Shown: positions 44,155 to 53,980 of the stretch, piece after piece | How the letters are laid out: each line of letters starts with the position of its first letter | Position numbering within the stretch: position 1 is the stretch's first letter | Source: Clostridium_AD frigoriphilum | Lineage (GTDB): Bacteria > Bacillota > Clostridia > Clostridiales > Clostridiaceae | Reading direction: 5' to 3' | DNA: 64,000 bases | Assembly (NCBI RefSeq): GCF_036541405.1 | Contig: NZ_JAZHFS010000001.1 | Coordinates: forward strand, 62,001 to 126,000 | Position numbers and translations under genes: made by a program | Notes under the pieces: generated by a model | Seen by the model: the letters and a program-made list of their open reading frames with translations, nothing else | What the model was told of the DNA's origin: nothing | Databases searched by the model: none

Positions 44155-44571
44155 CTAGTCTACATCACTAGGGCTTCTTCTAGTTATAAAAATCGGAACT
44201 ACCTCTCTTGCAACTACAACTCCAAAGTAAGCGGCGGAAAGTCCAAACATTGCAGAGAAACCAATATAAGATATGGAAGAATAATAGTTTCCTTGGTTTA
44301 TAAGATTTACAGTTTCTTTGCAAAGTGTAGAAAAAGTTGTGAAGGCACCCAAGAATCCGGTAGCAATGCCTAGTCTTATATCAGAATCCATCTCATAAAT
44401 CTCAAAGGCAATAGTTAGTATAAGGGATAATAGAAAAGTACCAGAAATATTAATTAGCAAAGTATTTATTGGTATAACCTCTTTATAATGATAAATGTGT
44501 ATGCTTTTTATAACATATCTTAATACAGCCCCCAGCATACCACCGATGGCTATAAATGTGTACTTTTTCAT
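44155..44571 (-). CDS. crcB: Fluoride channel CrcB/Fluc, first subunit
   Basis: 138 residues, four membrane helices, with GGMLGAVLRY, NTLLINISGTFLLS and the pore segment TGFLGAFTTFSTLCKE. It is a clear paralogue of the next gene but has a longer, positively charged C-terminus (FITRRSPSDVD) and a different loop charge pattern, fitting opposite membrane orientation within a heterodimer. Aggregate topology needs prediction. It starts 27 bp after the TPR gene, with AAAGGAG in between, so it is probably co-transcribed with it. Confidence 0.93.
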   Translation of the reverse strand: MKKYTFIAIGGMLGAVLRYVIKSIHIYHYKEVIPINTLLINISGTFLLSLILTIAFEIYEMDSDIRLGIATGFLGAFTTFSTLCKETVNLINQGNYYSSISYIGFSAMFGLSAAYFGVVVAREVVPIFITRRSPSDVD

Positions 44572-44597
44572 ATTTTTGATTACTCCTTTAACAAAAT

Positions 44598-45401
44598 CTA
44601 TTTTATTGAAGTTTCAATTTCAGCTATTTTAGTGTCTATCTCCTCTTTTGATATAGCGCTCAAAAATGTAAAATTGCACTTTAAGGCTTCTTTTAAATTT
44701 TCGAGTGCTTCTTGAGGTTTATTTAAATTTAGCAGAGTAGATGCATAGTAATAATAGGCTGATGGAAAAGAGGGTTTCTCTAACATTAGTTCTTCATATA
44801 GTTTTAAAGATTTATCATATTCACCTAACATATAATAGGTAGTTGCTAAATTATCTATTATGCCTGCGTTTGATGAATTGAATTTATATGCTTCAAGATT
44901 TATCTCTAAAGCTTTAGTACAATTATTTTGTAAAAGCAAAAAGTAACCTAGATTTTGATATATAATAGAAGATTTATATTTATTATATAAATTCATAAGG
45001 ATATTAACTGCTTCATCTATATTATTTCTTTTCCACAAGACAATTGATATATTGAGCTTTATATTGATTTCATCATCAGCAGTTACTTTTTTCTTTGAAA
45101 GTTGGTTCAATAAATTTTCTGACTTATTTAAGTCACCTCTTAAAAGCAAATAGTATATGTAGTATAATTTTATTTTCATAGGTGAGAAATTTACATTATA
45201 GGCTTTTTCGAAGTATTTATAAGCTTCATCAATTTTATTCCTTTTATATTTATTGCTTCCAATATAATAAATAATTGTTGCAAGATTCATACGTACTAAA
45301 TATAAAATAATAAAAAGAAAAGCTAATAATTTATTTATCGCTATGAAGATAAATAATGCTAAAACAAAAGCTATAATATTCATATATTTTTTTAAACTCA
45401 T
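44598..45401 (-). CDS. Membrane-anchored TPR-repeat protein
   Basis: 267 residues. Two hydrophobic segments near 8-25 and 27-45 anchor the N-terminus. The remainder is a series of about six tetratricopeptide-type helical pairs (for example KIDEAYKYFEKAYNVN, KALEINLEAYKFNSSNAGI, KSLKLYEELMLEKPSFPSAY, EALENLKEALKCN). Such proteins are protein-interaction scaffolds. The start is the ATG at 45401 with AAGGTG upstream; the frame extends to 45476 without a ribosome site. It appears to lead the crcB pair; any functional link to fluoride resistance is unproven. Confidence 0.82.
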   Translation of the reverse strand: MSLKKYMNIIAFVLALFIFIAINKLLAFLFIILYLVRMNLATIIYYIGSNKYKRNKIDEAYKYFEKAYNVNFSPMKIKLYYIYYLLLRGDLNKSENLLNQLSKKKVTADDEINIKLNISIVLWKRNNIDEAVNILMNLYNKYKSSIIYQNLGYFLLLQNNCTKALEINLEAYKFNSSNAGIIDNLATTYYMLGEYDKSLKLYEELMLEKPSFPSAYYYYASTLLNLNKPQEALENLKEALKCNFTFLSAISKEEIDTKIAEIETSIK

Positions 45402-45701
45402 TTTATAACACCTTCTTATTGTATATTTATTATAACTCAAAAACCTAATATATTGCAATAAACTGTTTGTAATCACAAAATATTTTAAAGGTCCTTAATC
45501 TAACCAAAACAGTTGTAAAATTTATTTTATAACTGGAGCTTTTGTTGAATGATATCCTTTACAAAATATAAAAAAGGTATAATATATAATATAAGGTTAA
45601 TAATGGAGTAAATAATTAAATTTTTAAATATACCCCATCAGATTTTGATTTCTTTGAATATATAGATAATTAATTTATAATATAGAGAGGAAGGTAAATC
45701 A

Positions 45702-46538
45702 ATGAAAGAAGAAAAGAACACGCTAAAAATAGAGATAAAAGATGAATCTAATATAACAATAAGCGAAATGTCTGGGATGAAAGAAATTTCGCTTATACAC
45801 ACCAAAAAATATAAAAAAGGGGATAAAATTTGTTTTACTAATTTATCTGGTAATAAATATTTAGTTATTAATATAGATAATGAATTATCAGAAGCGTTAA
45901 TATATGTTCCGGGAAATATACTAGAATTTTCTATACCATTTGGGGATGATTCCATACCATATTCATTATGTTCATTTAAGGGTAGCAATCATACTATTGA
46001 TATGCGTATTGCGACAAATGAAGAAATTTATTGTTATAGAAACCTTGCGAAAAATGTAATGGATAAGAGGTGCGACACAACATATTATCCTCATGTTACG
46101 GCAAATGTTGAGACTAGGAATGAGGCGGTTTTTGCTGCTAGAAATACAATTGATGGGAAAACAAATAATCAGGGGTATGGAGTATGGCCATATGAATCTT
46201 GGGGGACAGGGCAAAGAGAAGATGCAGAGTTACTTCTAAATTTTGGTAGAGAAGTAGAGGTGGATAAAATTGCTTTATACCTAAGAGCAGATTTTCCACA
46301 TGATACTTATTGGAATAATATAACAATAGTATTTTCTGATGGAACCCAAAAGAATGTACGACCTATAAAAACCAGTGATGCTCAATATATTGAGTTTGAC
46401 AAAAAAAGAATTAGTTGGGTTAAATTAATGGATTTTAAGATGGCTGATGAACCATCAGAAATTGCGGCGCTAACAGAAATTGAAGTTTATGGCACTGATA
46501 TTAACGGAGATAAGAAAAATAGTGATATATTTAACTAA
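45702..46538 (+). CDS. Discoidin (F5/8 type C)-like carbohydrate-binding protein
   Basis: 278 residues, no signal peptide. The C-terminal half (about 130-270) reads as a discoidin-type jelly roll: ARNTIDGKTNN, LLLNFGREVEVDKIALYLRAD, ITIVFSDGTQK, and a final ALTEIEVYGTD. Such domains bind sugars. The N-terminal half (KEISLIHTKKYKKGDKICF and after) is unrecognised but looks beta-rich. The lack of a signal peptide is unusual for a carbohydrate-binding module and suggests either cytoplasmic action or a non-classical export route. AGGAAGG precedes the ATG. Confidence 0.78.
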   Translation: MKEEKNTLKIEIKDESNITISEMSGMKEISLIHTKKYKKGDKICFTNLSGNKYLVINIDNELSEALIYVPGNILEFSIPFGDDSIPYSLCSFKGSNHTIDMRIATNEEIYCYRNLAKNVMDKRCDTTYYPHVTANVETRNEAVFAARNTIDGKTNNQGYGVWPYESWGTGQREDAELLLNFGREVEVDKIALYLRADFPHDTYWNNITIVFSDGTQKNVRPIKTSDAQYIEFDKKRISWVKLMDFKMADEPSEIAALTEIEVYGTDINGDKKNSDIFN

Positions 46539-46596
46539 TTAAAAAATGGAAACAAGAGATAATGCAAATTCAACAAGAAATATGTCAAATTCTTAC

Positions 46597-46625
46597 TTTA
46601 CAAGTTTGCGATTTTTGTGTATTAT
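46597..46625 (+). promoter_or_regulatory. Promoter of the NlpC/P60 gene
   Basis: TTTACA at 46597-46602 and TATTAT at 46620-46625 with a 17-bp spacer, about 76 bases before the TTG start. Confidence 0.6.
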
Positions 46626-46701
46626 AGTATCTATGTTCAAATATTATAAATATTTGTTGATAATATGTTGAAGCATAAAATTATTTGTAGGAGATGGAGA
46701 A

Positions 46702-47850
46702 TTGAACAAAAAAATTATTTCAGCAATGATGGCACTTGCTTTAACAATGAGCATTGGATATACTAGCGTATACGCAGATACTGCTTCTGATAAGGCAAAA
46801 ATAAAGCAGGTTCAAACTCAAAGAAGTAGTCTTGAAACCAAAGTAGAGATGATGGATAGTCAAATTGAAAAAATTATGTCTAAAATCGATAGCAATGAAA
46901 AAAATATAAATAATACACAAAATAATATTAAACAATCTAAAATAAATATTGCAAAAGCACAAGATGATATTAAAGCAGAACAAGTACTCTATGATAAAAG
47001 AATGAGAGTAATGTATATGAATGGTACATCAAGCTATGTAGATATTTTATTAGACTCAAAAGGTCTAGATAATTTTATATCTAGATTAGAAGATGTAAAA
47101 ACCATAATAAACTTTGACCAAAAGATTATTGATGATTTGCAAACAAAAAAGGAAGCAATTAGTTTAAAGAAGGTAGCGTTAGATAAAGAAAATACAAAAT
47201 TATTATCTTTAAGAGTTGACAATAAAAATACATTAAGCGGTTTAACTAAGCAAAAAGCAGCACAAGATGTATTGGTAGCGCAATTAAATACTCAAGAAGC
47301 TAAGTATACGGCGCAACTAGCAGCAGACCAAGCGGCGGCAGCAAAACAAGTAGCGATTGCAAGGCAAGCAGTTACAGATGCAAAAAATGCGACTGAGGCA
47401 AGACAAGCTGCGGCAGAAAATCAAGCTGCATCAGCAAATCAATATGCACTAAACCAATCATCAGGTCAGACTCCTAGTATAAGTCCTTCTAGAGGTGGAT
47501 CAGGAGCTTCAGCTAATGCGCTTATATCATATGCTTCACAATTTCTTGGCATTCCTTATGTTTGGGGTGGGACAAGCCCTTCAGGCTTTGATTGCTCTGG
47601 ATTTACACAGTATGTGTTCGCACATTTCGGAGTAGACATACCAAGAGTTTCAGAAGATCAACAAAATGTAGGTACACTTGTATCTAGAGAAAATCTTCAA
47701 CCAGGAGATTTGGTGTTTTTTGGATCGCCAGCTCATCATGTAGGAATATATGTTGGAAATGGTAATATGATAAATGCACCTCATACAGGCGCTGTACTTA
47801 GAATTCAATCACTAAATAGTGACTTTACATATGGACGTAGAGTTAGATAA
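46702..47850 (+). CDS. Secreted NlpC/P60 peptidoglycan hydrolase with coiled coil
   Basis: 382 residues starting at TTG, with AGGAG 8 bases upstream. Signal peptide to about residue 25 (SVYA). A long coiled coil follows at about 28-200, then an Ala/Gln-rich linker and a C-terminal NlpC/P60 domain from about 268, with C298 (FDCSGF), H345/H346 (HHVGIYVG) and H361 (NAPHTG) as the likely catalytic set. The layout matches the CwlO/PcsB type of D,L-endopeptidase, where the coiled coil keeps the enzyme inactive until it binds an FtsEX-type complex. A single-gene unit with its own promoter and terminator. Confidence 0.93.
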   Translation: MNKKIISAMMALALTMSIGYTSVYADTASDKAKIKQVQTQRSSLETKVEMMDSQIEKIMSKIDSNEKNINNTQNNIKQSKINIAKAQDDIKAEQVLYDKRMRVMYMNGTSSYVDILLDSKGLDNFISRLEDVKTIINFDQKIIDDLQTKKEAISLKKVALDKENTKLLSLRVDNKNTLSGLTKQKAAQDVLVAQLNTQEAKYTAQLAADQAAAAKQVAIARQAVTDAKNATEARQAAAENQAASANQYALNQSSGQTPSISPSRGGSGASANALISYASQFLGIPYVWGGTSPSGFDCSGFTQYVFAHFGVDIPRVSEDQQNVGTLVSRENLQPGDLVFFGSPAHHVGIYVGNGNMINAPHTGAVLRIQSLNSDFTYGRRVR

Positions 47851-47886
47851 AAGATTTATATGTTTTTTCAGTCAATAATTCATATA

Positions 47887-47922
47887 AAAAAAGCATCTAT
47901 ATTAATTTATAGATGCTTTTTT
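47887..47922 (+). terminator. Terminator of the NlpC/P60 gene
   Basis: AAAAAAGCATCTAT (47887-47900) and its complement (47909-47922) around an 8-base loop; the right arm ends in six T. Confidence 0.88.
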
Positions 47923-48040
47923 AGTGCTTAATAAAAGAATTTATCAAGAAAATCTACTTGCAATTGTGAACTTTTTGTTTAGTTATCCGTTATATTAATG
48001 TAGAAACATCTAAATTAATATATAAAAGGGAGATAGACTA

Positions 48041-48757
48041 ATGTTAGAAATTAAAAATTTTTCAAAGGTATATAAGGGTGGAAAAAAAGCCGTGGATCAT
48101 TTTAATCTTACAGTGGAAGCTGGAGATATTTATGGGTTTATAGGTCACAATGGAGCTGGAAAGAGCACAATGATAAAAGCCATTGCAGGAGTACTTGATT
48201 TTGAAGAAGGGGAGATTTTTGTTGACGGACATTCAGTACAAAAGTTTCCGTTAGAGTGTAAAAAAGTAATTGCCTATATACCAGATAATCCAGATTTATA
48301 CGAGCATTTAACGGGAATTCAATATTTGAACTTTATCTCGGACATTTTTAAAGTTGGAAAAGAAGAGAGGGAAGAGCGTATTCGTAAATACAGTGTATTA
48401 TTTGAAATTACTAGTGTACTCGGAGATTTGATTTCTTCTTATTCACATGGGATGAAACAGAAACTTGCTTTAATTTCTGCCCTAATTCATAAACCTAAAT
48501 TACTATTGCTCGACGAACCATTTGTTGGATTAGATCCAAAAGCATCCATGATATTGAAAAATACAATGCATGAAATATGTAAACAAGGAAGCGCTATTTT
48601 CTTCTCTACCCATGTGCTTGATGTTGCGGAGAAGCTTTGCAGTAAAATTGCGATTATTAAAGATGGAAAGCTTATTGAAGCAGGAGTTACAGAAAACTTA
48701 ATTAAAAATCAATCATTAGAATCACTCTATATGAAGGTGGCAGAAAATGAAAAATAG
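48041..48757 (+). CDS. ABC transporter ATPase
   Basis: 238 residues with Walker A GHNGAGKST near residue 38, signature SYSHGMKQKLAL near 132-143, and Walker B LLLLDEPFVGLDP near 155-167. It is an exporter-type ATPase of the CcmA class. AAAAGGGAG precedes the ATG. It overlaps the next gene by 11 bp, so ATPase and permease are coupled. The substrate is unknown. Confidence 0.92.
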   Translation: MLEIKNFSKVYKGGKKAVDHFNLTVEAGDIYGFIGHNGAGKSTMIKAIAGVLDFEEGEIFVDGHSVQKFPLECKKVIAYIPDNPDLYEHLTGIQYLNFISDIFKVGKEEREERIRKYSVLFEITSVLGDLISSYSHGMKQKLALISALIHKPKLLLLDEPFVGLDPKASMILKNTMHEICKQGSAIFFSTHVLDVAEKLCSKIAIIKDGKLIEAGVTENLIKNQSLESLYMKVAENEK

Positions 48758-50339
48758 CACTTGGATTCTTTTAAAAGCGCAGTTTCTTAATCAGTCTGGA
48801 GTGAATACCTTTCGATATGAGAAGGATAAAAAGAAGAAAAATAGAGTTATTATATTTGCTGTTGCAATGACTATAGTCGTGATTATGATGGCAGTATATT
48901 GCTTTATGACTGCGTATGGTTTGGGTAGCATTGGGCTAACGGGGATTATTCCGGGATATGCATTTACCATTACAAGTGTGATTGTAATGCTCTTTACTAT
49001 ATTTAAAGCAAGTGGTACATTATTTGCATTTAAGGACTATGATATGCTTATGGCATTACCGGTTCAAACAACTACAGTAATAACAAGCAGATTTTTATTG
49101 ATGTATGGAGCAAATGTGATTATTTCAATTCTTGTTATGCTTCCTATGGGGACTGCCTATTGCTTATTCGCACATCCACAGATACTATTTTATGTGATTT
49201 GGTTTGTTTCTATGTTTGTAACACCACTTGTGCCAATGACAATAGCTGCAGTACTTGGAGCAATTATTAGTGCAATTTCATCCAGATTTAAACATACTAA
49301 TATGGTCAATATCGTACTATCATTTATTTTAACTATTGGTTTTATGGGTGTAAGCATGAGCGCAGGAATGATGAGTGGCGGCCAAATAAATATTAAACAA
49401 ATAGCGTCTCTTGGTACGATGTTATCCCATAAAATGAATCAAATATATCCATTAGTAAGTATATTTGAAAAAGCAGTTTGTAAGTATAATATAATTGCAT
49501 TTATCACGTTCCTTTTAATATCAGTTATTTGGTACTATGTTTTTGTGAAAATTGTTTCTATTAAATATATAGCCATTAATACTGGACTCACAACATACCA
49601 AACCAAATCCAATTATAAATTGCAAAGTTTAAAAGTGACGTCTACTTTTATGGCATTACATCGAAAAGAAATGAAAAGATTTTTTTCATCCTATCTTTAT
49701 GTGCTTAATTTTGGAATGGGAGCAGTGCTTTTACTTATAATGTCCATAACATGTTTCATTTTTGGTGTAGATAAGCTGCAGCAACTAGTTGGAATGCCAA
49801 ATATAAAACCTATAATGATTAACTTTGTGCCTTTTGTGATTTCTGGAATGTTATCAATGACGTGTACCACTGCAGTATCACTTTCACTAGAAGGTAAAAA
49901 CTTATGGATATTGAAATCTGCACCTATAGAAGCAGCAACTATATATAGAAGTAAAATGTCAGTAAATGCAACAATTTTATTACCTATATCATTATTAAGT
50001 TCTTTATTTATGAGTCTTTGTTTAAAGCCGACAATTATGACTGTTGTATGGATGTTTGTGACACCTCTTGTATATGTTGCACTTACTTGTGTTTGGGGGA
50101 TATTCATTAATCTTAAAATGCCTAATTTTGAATGGGAATCTGAAGTAACTGTAATAAAGCAAAGTATGGCATCTGTATTTGGAATTCTGGGTGGAATGTT
50201 ATTTGGTTTTATACCTATGGTGATTTTACTAATGTTACCAGGTATAGACAAAAATTTACTTACGGGAGTGATTACCCTTGCAGTGATAGGTTTTACATCG
50301 TTTCTTTATATAAAAGTGTGTGGAACTAAGTTACCTTAA
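48747..50339 (+). CDS. Large ABC exporter permease
   Basis: 530 residues with about 12 hydrophobic segments, clearly larger than usual ABC-2 permeases. The first cytoplasmic region is basic (YEKDKKKKNR). I recognise no substrate-specific motif. Its size and topology resemble the putative ABC exporter permeases found in clostridial genomes, which are probably monomers with two fused halves. It forms a transporter with the ATPase it overlaps. About 130 non-coding bases containing a LysR-type promoter follow. Confidence 0.82.
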   Translation: MKNSTWILLKAQFLNQSGVNTFRYEKDKKKKNRVIIFAVAMTIVVIMMAVYCFMTAYGLGSIGLTGIIPGYAFTITSVIVMLFTIFKASGTLFAFKDYDMLMALPVQTTTVITSRFLLMYGANVIISILVMLPMGTAYCLFAHPQILFYVIWFVSMFVTPLVPMTIAAVLGAIISAISSRFKHTNMVNIVLSFILTIGFMGVSMSAGMMSGGQINIKQIASLGTMLSHKMNQIYPLVSIFEKAVCKYNIIAFITFLLISVIWYYVFVKIVSIKYIAINTGLTTYQTKSNYKLQSLKVTSTFMALHRKEMKRFFSSYLYVLNFGMGAVLLLIMSITCFIFGVDKLQQLVGMPNIKPIMINFVPFVISGMLSMTCTTAVSLSLEGKNLWILKSAPIEAATIYRSKMSVNATILLPISLLSSLFMSLCLKPTIMTVVWMFVTPLVYVALTCVWGIFINLKMPNFEWESEVTVIKQSMASVFGILGGMLFGFIPMVILLMLPGIDKNLLTGVITLAVIGFTSFLYIKVCGTKLP

Positions 50340-50342
50340 GTT

Positions 50343-50453
50343 TCATTATATATATGAATATCGTATACCATATATACAAAACATATATTATTAATATGGC
50401 GGTCACTATGATATAATCATATTCGCATGGAACAAAACATGCAATACTTTTTA
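50343..50453 (+). promoter_or_regulatory. LysR-type promoter of the heterodimeric exporter (copy A)
   Basis: Contains a TATAAT -10 at 50412-50417 and a palindrome GTATA-N5-TATAC (50363-50377), fitting the T-N11-A rule for LysR boxes. The whole 110-bp block is duplicated at 54989-55098 beside the LysR gene. Confidence 0.65.
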
Positions 50454-50470
50454 TATTGGAGTGATGATTT

Positions 50471-52207
50471 TTGTTTAAACTTTTTAAATTTTTAAAACCA
50501 TATAGGAAACAATGTATCTTAGGACCCACTTTTAAGCTTATTGAAGCATTATTAGAACTGTTGCTTCCAACACTTATGGCACTTATTATAAATAATGGTG
50601 TAAGCTCGCATGATACAAGCTATGTGCTAAAAATGGGCGGAATTATGTGTTCTATGGCCGTATTAGGATTTTGTAGCTCTATGACATGTCAGTATTTTGC
50701 TGCACTTACATCTCAAGGATTTGGTACAACTTTGCGTAATAAATTATTTGAACATATATCTACGTTTTCTTATGTGGAAATAGATAAGTTTGGTGCCGCG
50801 TCACTAACAAATCGTATTACTAGCGATGTAAATCAACTCCAACTAGCAGTTGCTATGCTTATTCGTATGGCATTTCGTGCACCCTTTATATGTATCGGTG
50901 CAATTATTATGTCAATGTTATTAGATATTAGATTAGCTCTAGTACTTATAATAGCTACGCCTATTTTTGGAATTATTATATATCTTATCATAAGTAGGAC
51001 ATCTCCACTTTATCGTAAATATCAAAACAAATTAGATAGACTCGGTATAGTAGTTCGTGAAAATCTTTCTGGAGCACGGGTAATTCGTGCATTTGCAAAA
51101 ACAAAGAACGAAGAAAAAAGATTTAAAGCTACAAACGATGATCTAACTTCAACAGCAGTTTTAGTTGGCAAAACCTCAGCTCTCTTAAACCCTCTCACAA
51201 CTCTTGTTATGAATGTAGCAATAATTGCTATATTATGGGCTAGTAGTTATCATATTAATGCTGGTACCCTTTCTCAGGGGACAATTATTGCATTTGTAAA
51301 TTATGCTACGCAAATATTATTAGCACTTGTTGCATTATCAAATCTTGTTATCATATTTACAAAAGCATTTGCTTCGGCTAGCCGTGTCAATGAAATACTT
51401 GATACTGCAACATCAATAAAGGACAATGGTAATAAGGTAGAAACATCTTCTCGTGGAGACGATGTTTTAATCGAGTTTAAACAGGTTTCTTTTGCATATG
51501 ACAGTGCCAGCGATTGCGAGCTAACTGATATTAACATAACAATTAACAGGGGGGAAACAGTAGGCATTATAGGAGCTACCGGTTCAGGTAAATCAACTTT
51601 CATAAATTTAATTCCAAGATTTTATGATGTTACTAAAGGTGAAATAATAATAAAAGGAATAAATGTTAAAGATTATTCTCTAAGAAAACTTAGGGATAAA
51701 ATTAGTATGGTACCACAAAAATCTGTGCTTTTTACTGGTACTATTTCAGACAATATTCGTTGGGGAAAGAAAATAGCCACTAGCGAAGAAATCATAGATG
51801 CTGCAAAAACAGCTCAAGCAAACGGATTTATAAAAGATCTACCAAATGGTTATAATACACAAGTAACTCGTGGTGGTCTTAATTTTTCTGGCGGACAAAA
51901 ACAAAGACTAACAATTGCTAGAGCAATAATTGCAAAACCTGAAATTTTAATACTTGATGATTCATCTAGTGCACTTGATTTTTCAACTGATGCAGCACTT
52001 AGAACTGGACTTAAAAGTCTCAGTGATACCATGACTGTAATTACTGTTTCTCAGCGTGCAAGTTCTATAAAACATGTTGATAAAATTATTGTATTTGATG
52101 ATGGGAAAATAGTAGGCGTGGGTTCACATGAGTATCTTATGAAAAATTGTGAAACATACAAAGATATATGTTTTTCACAGCTTTCAGAAAAGGAGGTAAA
52201 CAAATAA
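50471..52207 (+). CDS. Heterodimeric ABC exporter, first subunit
   Basis: 578 residues starting at TTG with GGAG upstream. A six-helix exporter membrane domain (about 15-310) is fused to a nucleotide-binding domain with Walker A GATGSGKST near 367, signature FSGGQKQR near 473 and Walker B ILILDDSSSALD near 494. The Walker B motif ends in Asp-Asp where active sites have Asp-Glu, so its ATP site is probably degenerate, as in the BmrC/LmrC-type half of heterodimeric multidrug exporters. The stop codon overlaps the start of the second subunit. Probably LysR-controlled. Confidence 0.93.
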   Translation: MFKLFKFLKPYRKQCILGPTFKLIEALLELLLPTLMALIINNGVSSHDTSYVLKMGGIMCSMAVLGFCSSMTCQYFAALTSQGFGTTLRNKLFEHISTFSYVEIDKFGAASLTNRITSDVNQLQLAVAMLIRMAFRAPFICIGAIIMSMLLDIRLALVLIIATPIFGIIIYLIISRTSPLYRKYQNKLDRLGIVVRENLSGARVIRAFAKTKNEEKRFKATNDDLTSTAVLVGKTSALLNPLTTLVMNVAIIAILWASSYHINAGTLSQGTIIAFVNYATQILLALVALSNLVIIFTKAFASASRVNEILDTATSIKDNGNKVETSSRGDDVLIEFKQVSFAYDSASDCELTDINITINRGETVGIIGATGSGKSTFINLIPRFYDVTKGEIIIKGINVKDYSLRKLRDKISMVPQKSVLFTGTISDNIRWGKKIATSEEIIDAAKTAQANGFIKDLPNGYNTQVTRGGLNFSGGQKQRLTIARAIIAKPEILILDDSSSALDFSTDAALRTGLKSLSDTMTVITVSQRASSIKHVDKIIVFDDGKIVGVGSHEYLMKNCETYKDICFSQLSEKEVNK

Positions 52208-53943
52208 TGAATAAAACTATATTTAAAAGAATTATAAAATATATGTCAAATTCTAAAATATATGTTGTATTTTCGCTTATAAGCGCAATCATAACAGTAA
52301 TTTTAAGTCTTATTGCTCCACTATTAATAGGTAAAACTATAGATAAGATGATAGGAAAAGGTCTTGTTGACTTTAGTTATGTATTCAAAATTATTATTGC
52401 AATAGCAATAGTTTATGTAGCTGGAAACATATTTAATTGGCTTTTGATCTATTTAACTAACTTAATCGCATTTTCATCCGTTAACCATATGAGGCAGGAT
52501 CTTTTTAAAAAAACAAATAAACTACCATTAAATTTTTTTGACACCAATCCTCATGGCGATACCATAAGCAGGTTCGTTAACGATATAGAAACAATTTCAG
52601 ACGGTATGATTCAATGTTTATCCACACTTATCACCGGTATTGTTACAATAATAGGTGCTATAGGCTTTATGGTCTACTTAAATCCTATTATGACATTAGT
52701 AGTTTTGATTTTATCTCCAGCTTCATATTTTATGGCGAGATTTATAACAAATCGTTCTCAAAAAATGTTTAAAAAGCAGGCTAAATTTTTGGGTAATTTA
52801 AACGCTTATGCTGAAGAAATTATAGATGGTCAAAAAGTTGTAAAAGCGTTTAATTATGAAGATGAAACCATTAATAAATTTAAAGAGATAAATAATGATT
52901 TATATAGTGCAGGTGTAAAATCTCAATTTTATGGTTCGTTATCAGGTCCAACTACAAGAGTTGTAAATAACATAATTTATTCACTTATTGGTATTATTGG
53001 AAGTTTTGCTGTGATCTTTGGTAAACTCACAATAGGTGATATATCAAGTTTTCTTATTTATGCTACATTATTCTCAAAACCTTTAAATGATATAACCGCA
53101 ATATTTACACAAATTCAAGCAGCTGCAGCTTCTGCTGAGCGTATCTTTTATGTGATTGATATGGAACCGGAAATAGCTGACAAAAAAAGAACAATAAATC
53201 TTCATAATAATGAAGGGGTGATTTCTTTTAGAAATGTAAATTTCGGATATACATCTAATCATCCTCTTATTAAAAATTTTAATTTAACTGTAAAACGTGG
53301 TAGCCGTGTTGCCATAGTTGGTACAACTGGCGCAGGTAAAACGACTCTAGTAAATTTATTGATGAGATTTTATGAGATTAACAGTGGAGGTATATTTATT
53401 GATGAGGTTAATATAAATGAAATAAGTCGTGATAGTCTACGTTGTAATTTTGGAATGGTCCTTCAAGATACATGGCTCTTCTGTGGAACTATAAAGGAAA
53501 ATATAGCCTATGGTAAAGCTGATGCAACAGAAGATGAAATAATAACTGCAGCCAAAGCCTCAGGTTCTCATAGCTTCATACGTCGTTTACCTAAGGGTTA
53601 TAACACCGTAATTACTGATGCAGGTGAAAATCTCTCACAAGGTCAAAGACAACTGCTTACTATAGCAAGGGTAATGCTTGCTAATGCGCCTATGTTAATT
53701 TTGGATGAGGCTACAAGTAATATAGATACAATAACTGAACTTAAAATCCAAAAAGCATTTATTAAAATGTTAAAAGGAAGAACTAGTTTTATTATAGCTC
53801 ATAGACTTTCCACAATAAAAGAATCTGATATAATTTTAGTCATGGATAATGGTAATATTGTTCAAAGTGGAACCCATGAGGAATTATTAGAAAAAGGTGG
53901 ACAATATTCACAACTTTATAATAGTCAGTTTGCTGCAGTTTGA
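52207..53943 (+). CDS. Heterodimeric ABC exporter, second subunit
   Basis: 578 residues. The ATG at 52207 overlaps the previous TAA by one base and has AGGAGG just upstream; the frame can be read from 52168 but that lies within the first subunit. Membrane domain about 15-320, then Walker A GTTGAGKTT near 380, a signature LSQGQRQLL near 486 and Walker B MLILDEATSNID near 505. The Walker B glutamate is present but the signature reads LSQGQ rather than LSGGQ, as in the complementary half of BmrD-type pairs. The pair forms one exporter with one catalytic site. Confidence 0.93.
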   Translation: MNKTIFKRIIKYMSNSKIYVVFSLISAIITVILSLIAPLLIGKTIDKMIGKGLVDFSYVFKIIIAIAIVYVAGNIFNWLLIYLTNLIAFSSVNHMRQDLFKKTNKLPLNFFDTNPHGDTISRFVNDIETISDGMIQCLSTLITGIVTIIGAIGFMVYLNPIMTLVVLILSPASYFMARFITNRSQKMFKKQAKFLGNLNAYAEEIIDGQKVVKAFNYEDETINKFKEINNDLYSAGVKSQFYGSLSGPTTRVVNNIIYSLIGIIGSFAVIFGKLTIGDISSFLIYATLFSKPLNDITAIFTQIQAAAASAERIFYVIDMEPEIADKKRTINLHNNEGVISFRNVNFGYTSNHPLIKNFNLTVKRGSRVAIVGTTGAGKTTLVNLLMRFYEINSGGIFIDEVNINEISRDSLRCNFGMVLQDTWLFCGTIKENIAYGKADATEDEIITAAKASGSHSFIRRLPKGYNTVITDAGENLSQGQRQLLTIARVMLANAPMLILDEATSNIDTITELKIQKAFIKMLKGRTSFIIAHRLSTIKESDIILVMDNGNIVQSGTHEELLEKGGQYSQLYNSQFAAV

Positions 53944-53980
53944 TTGTTATAAAATTCTAATGTTTTTGCTTTTAATTGCA

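Noticed and set aside
44572..44597. Possible fluoride riboswitch before crcB
   Set aside because: Only 26 bases separate the TPR gene and crcB, which is too short, and no matching motif is visible upstream of the TPR gene start.
49697..50251. 184-codon minus-strand frame inside the ABC permease
   Set aside because: Antisense shadow of a hydrophobic coding region; no ribosome site and no family resemblance.
52168..52206. Upstream extension of the second exporter subunit
   Set aside because: It would overlap the first subunit's coding end; the ATG at 52207 with AGGAGG and stop-start overlap is the normal start.
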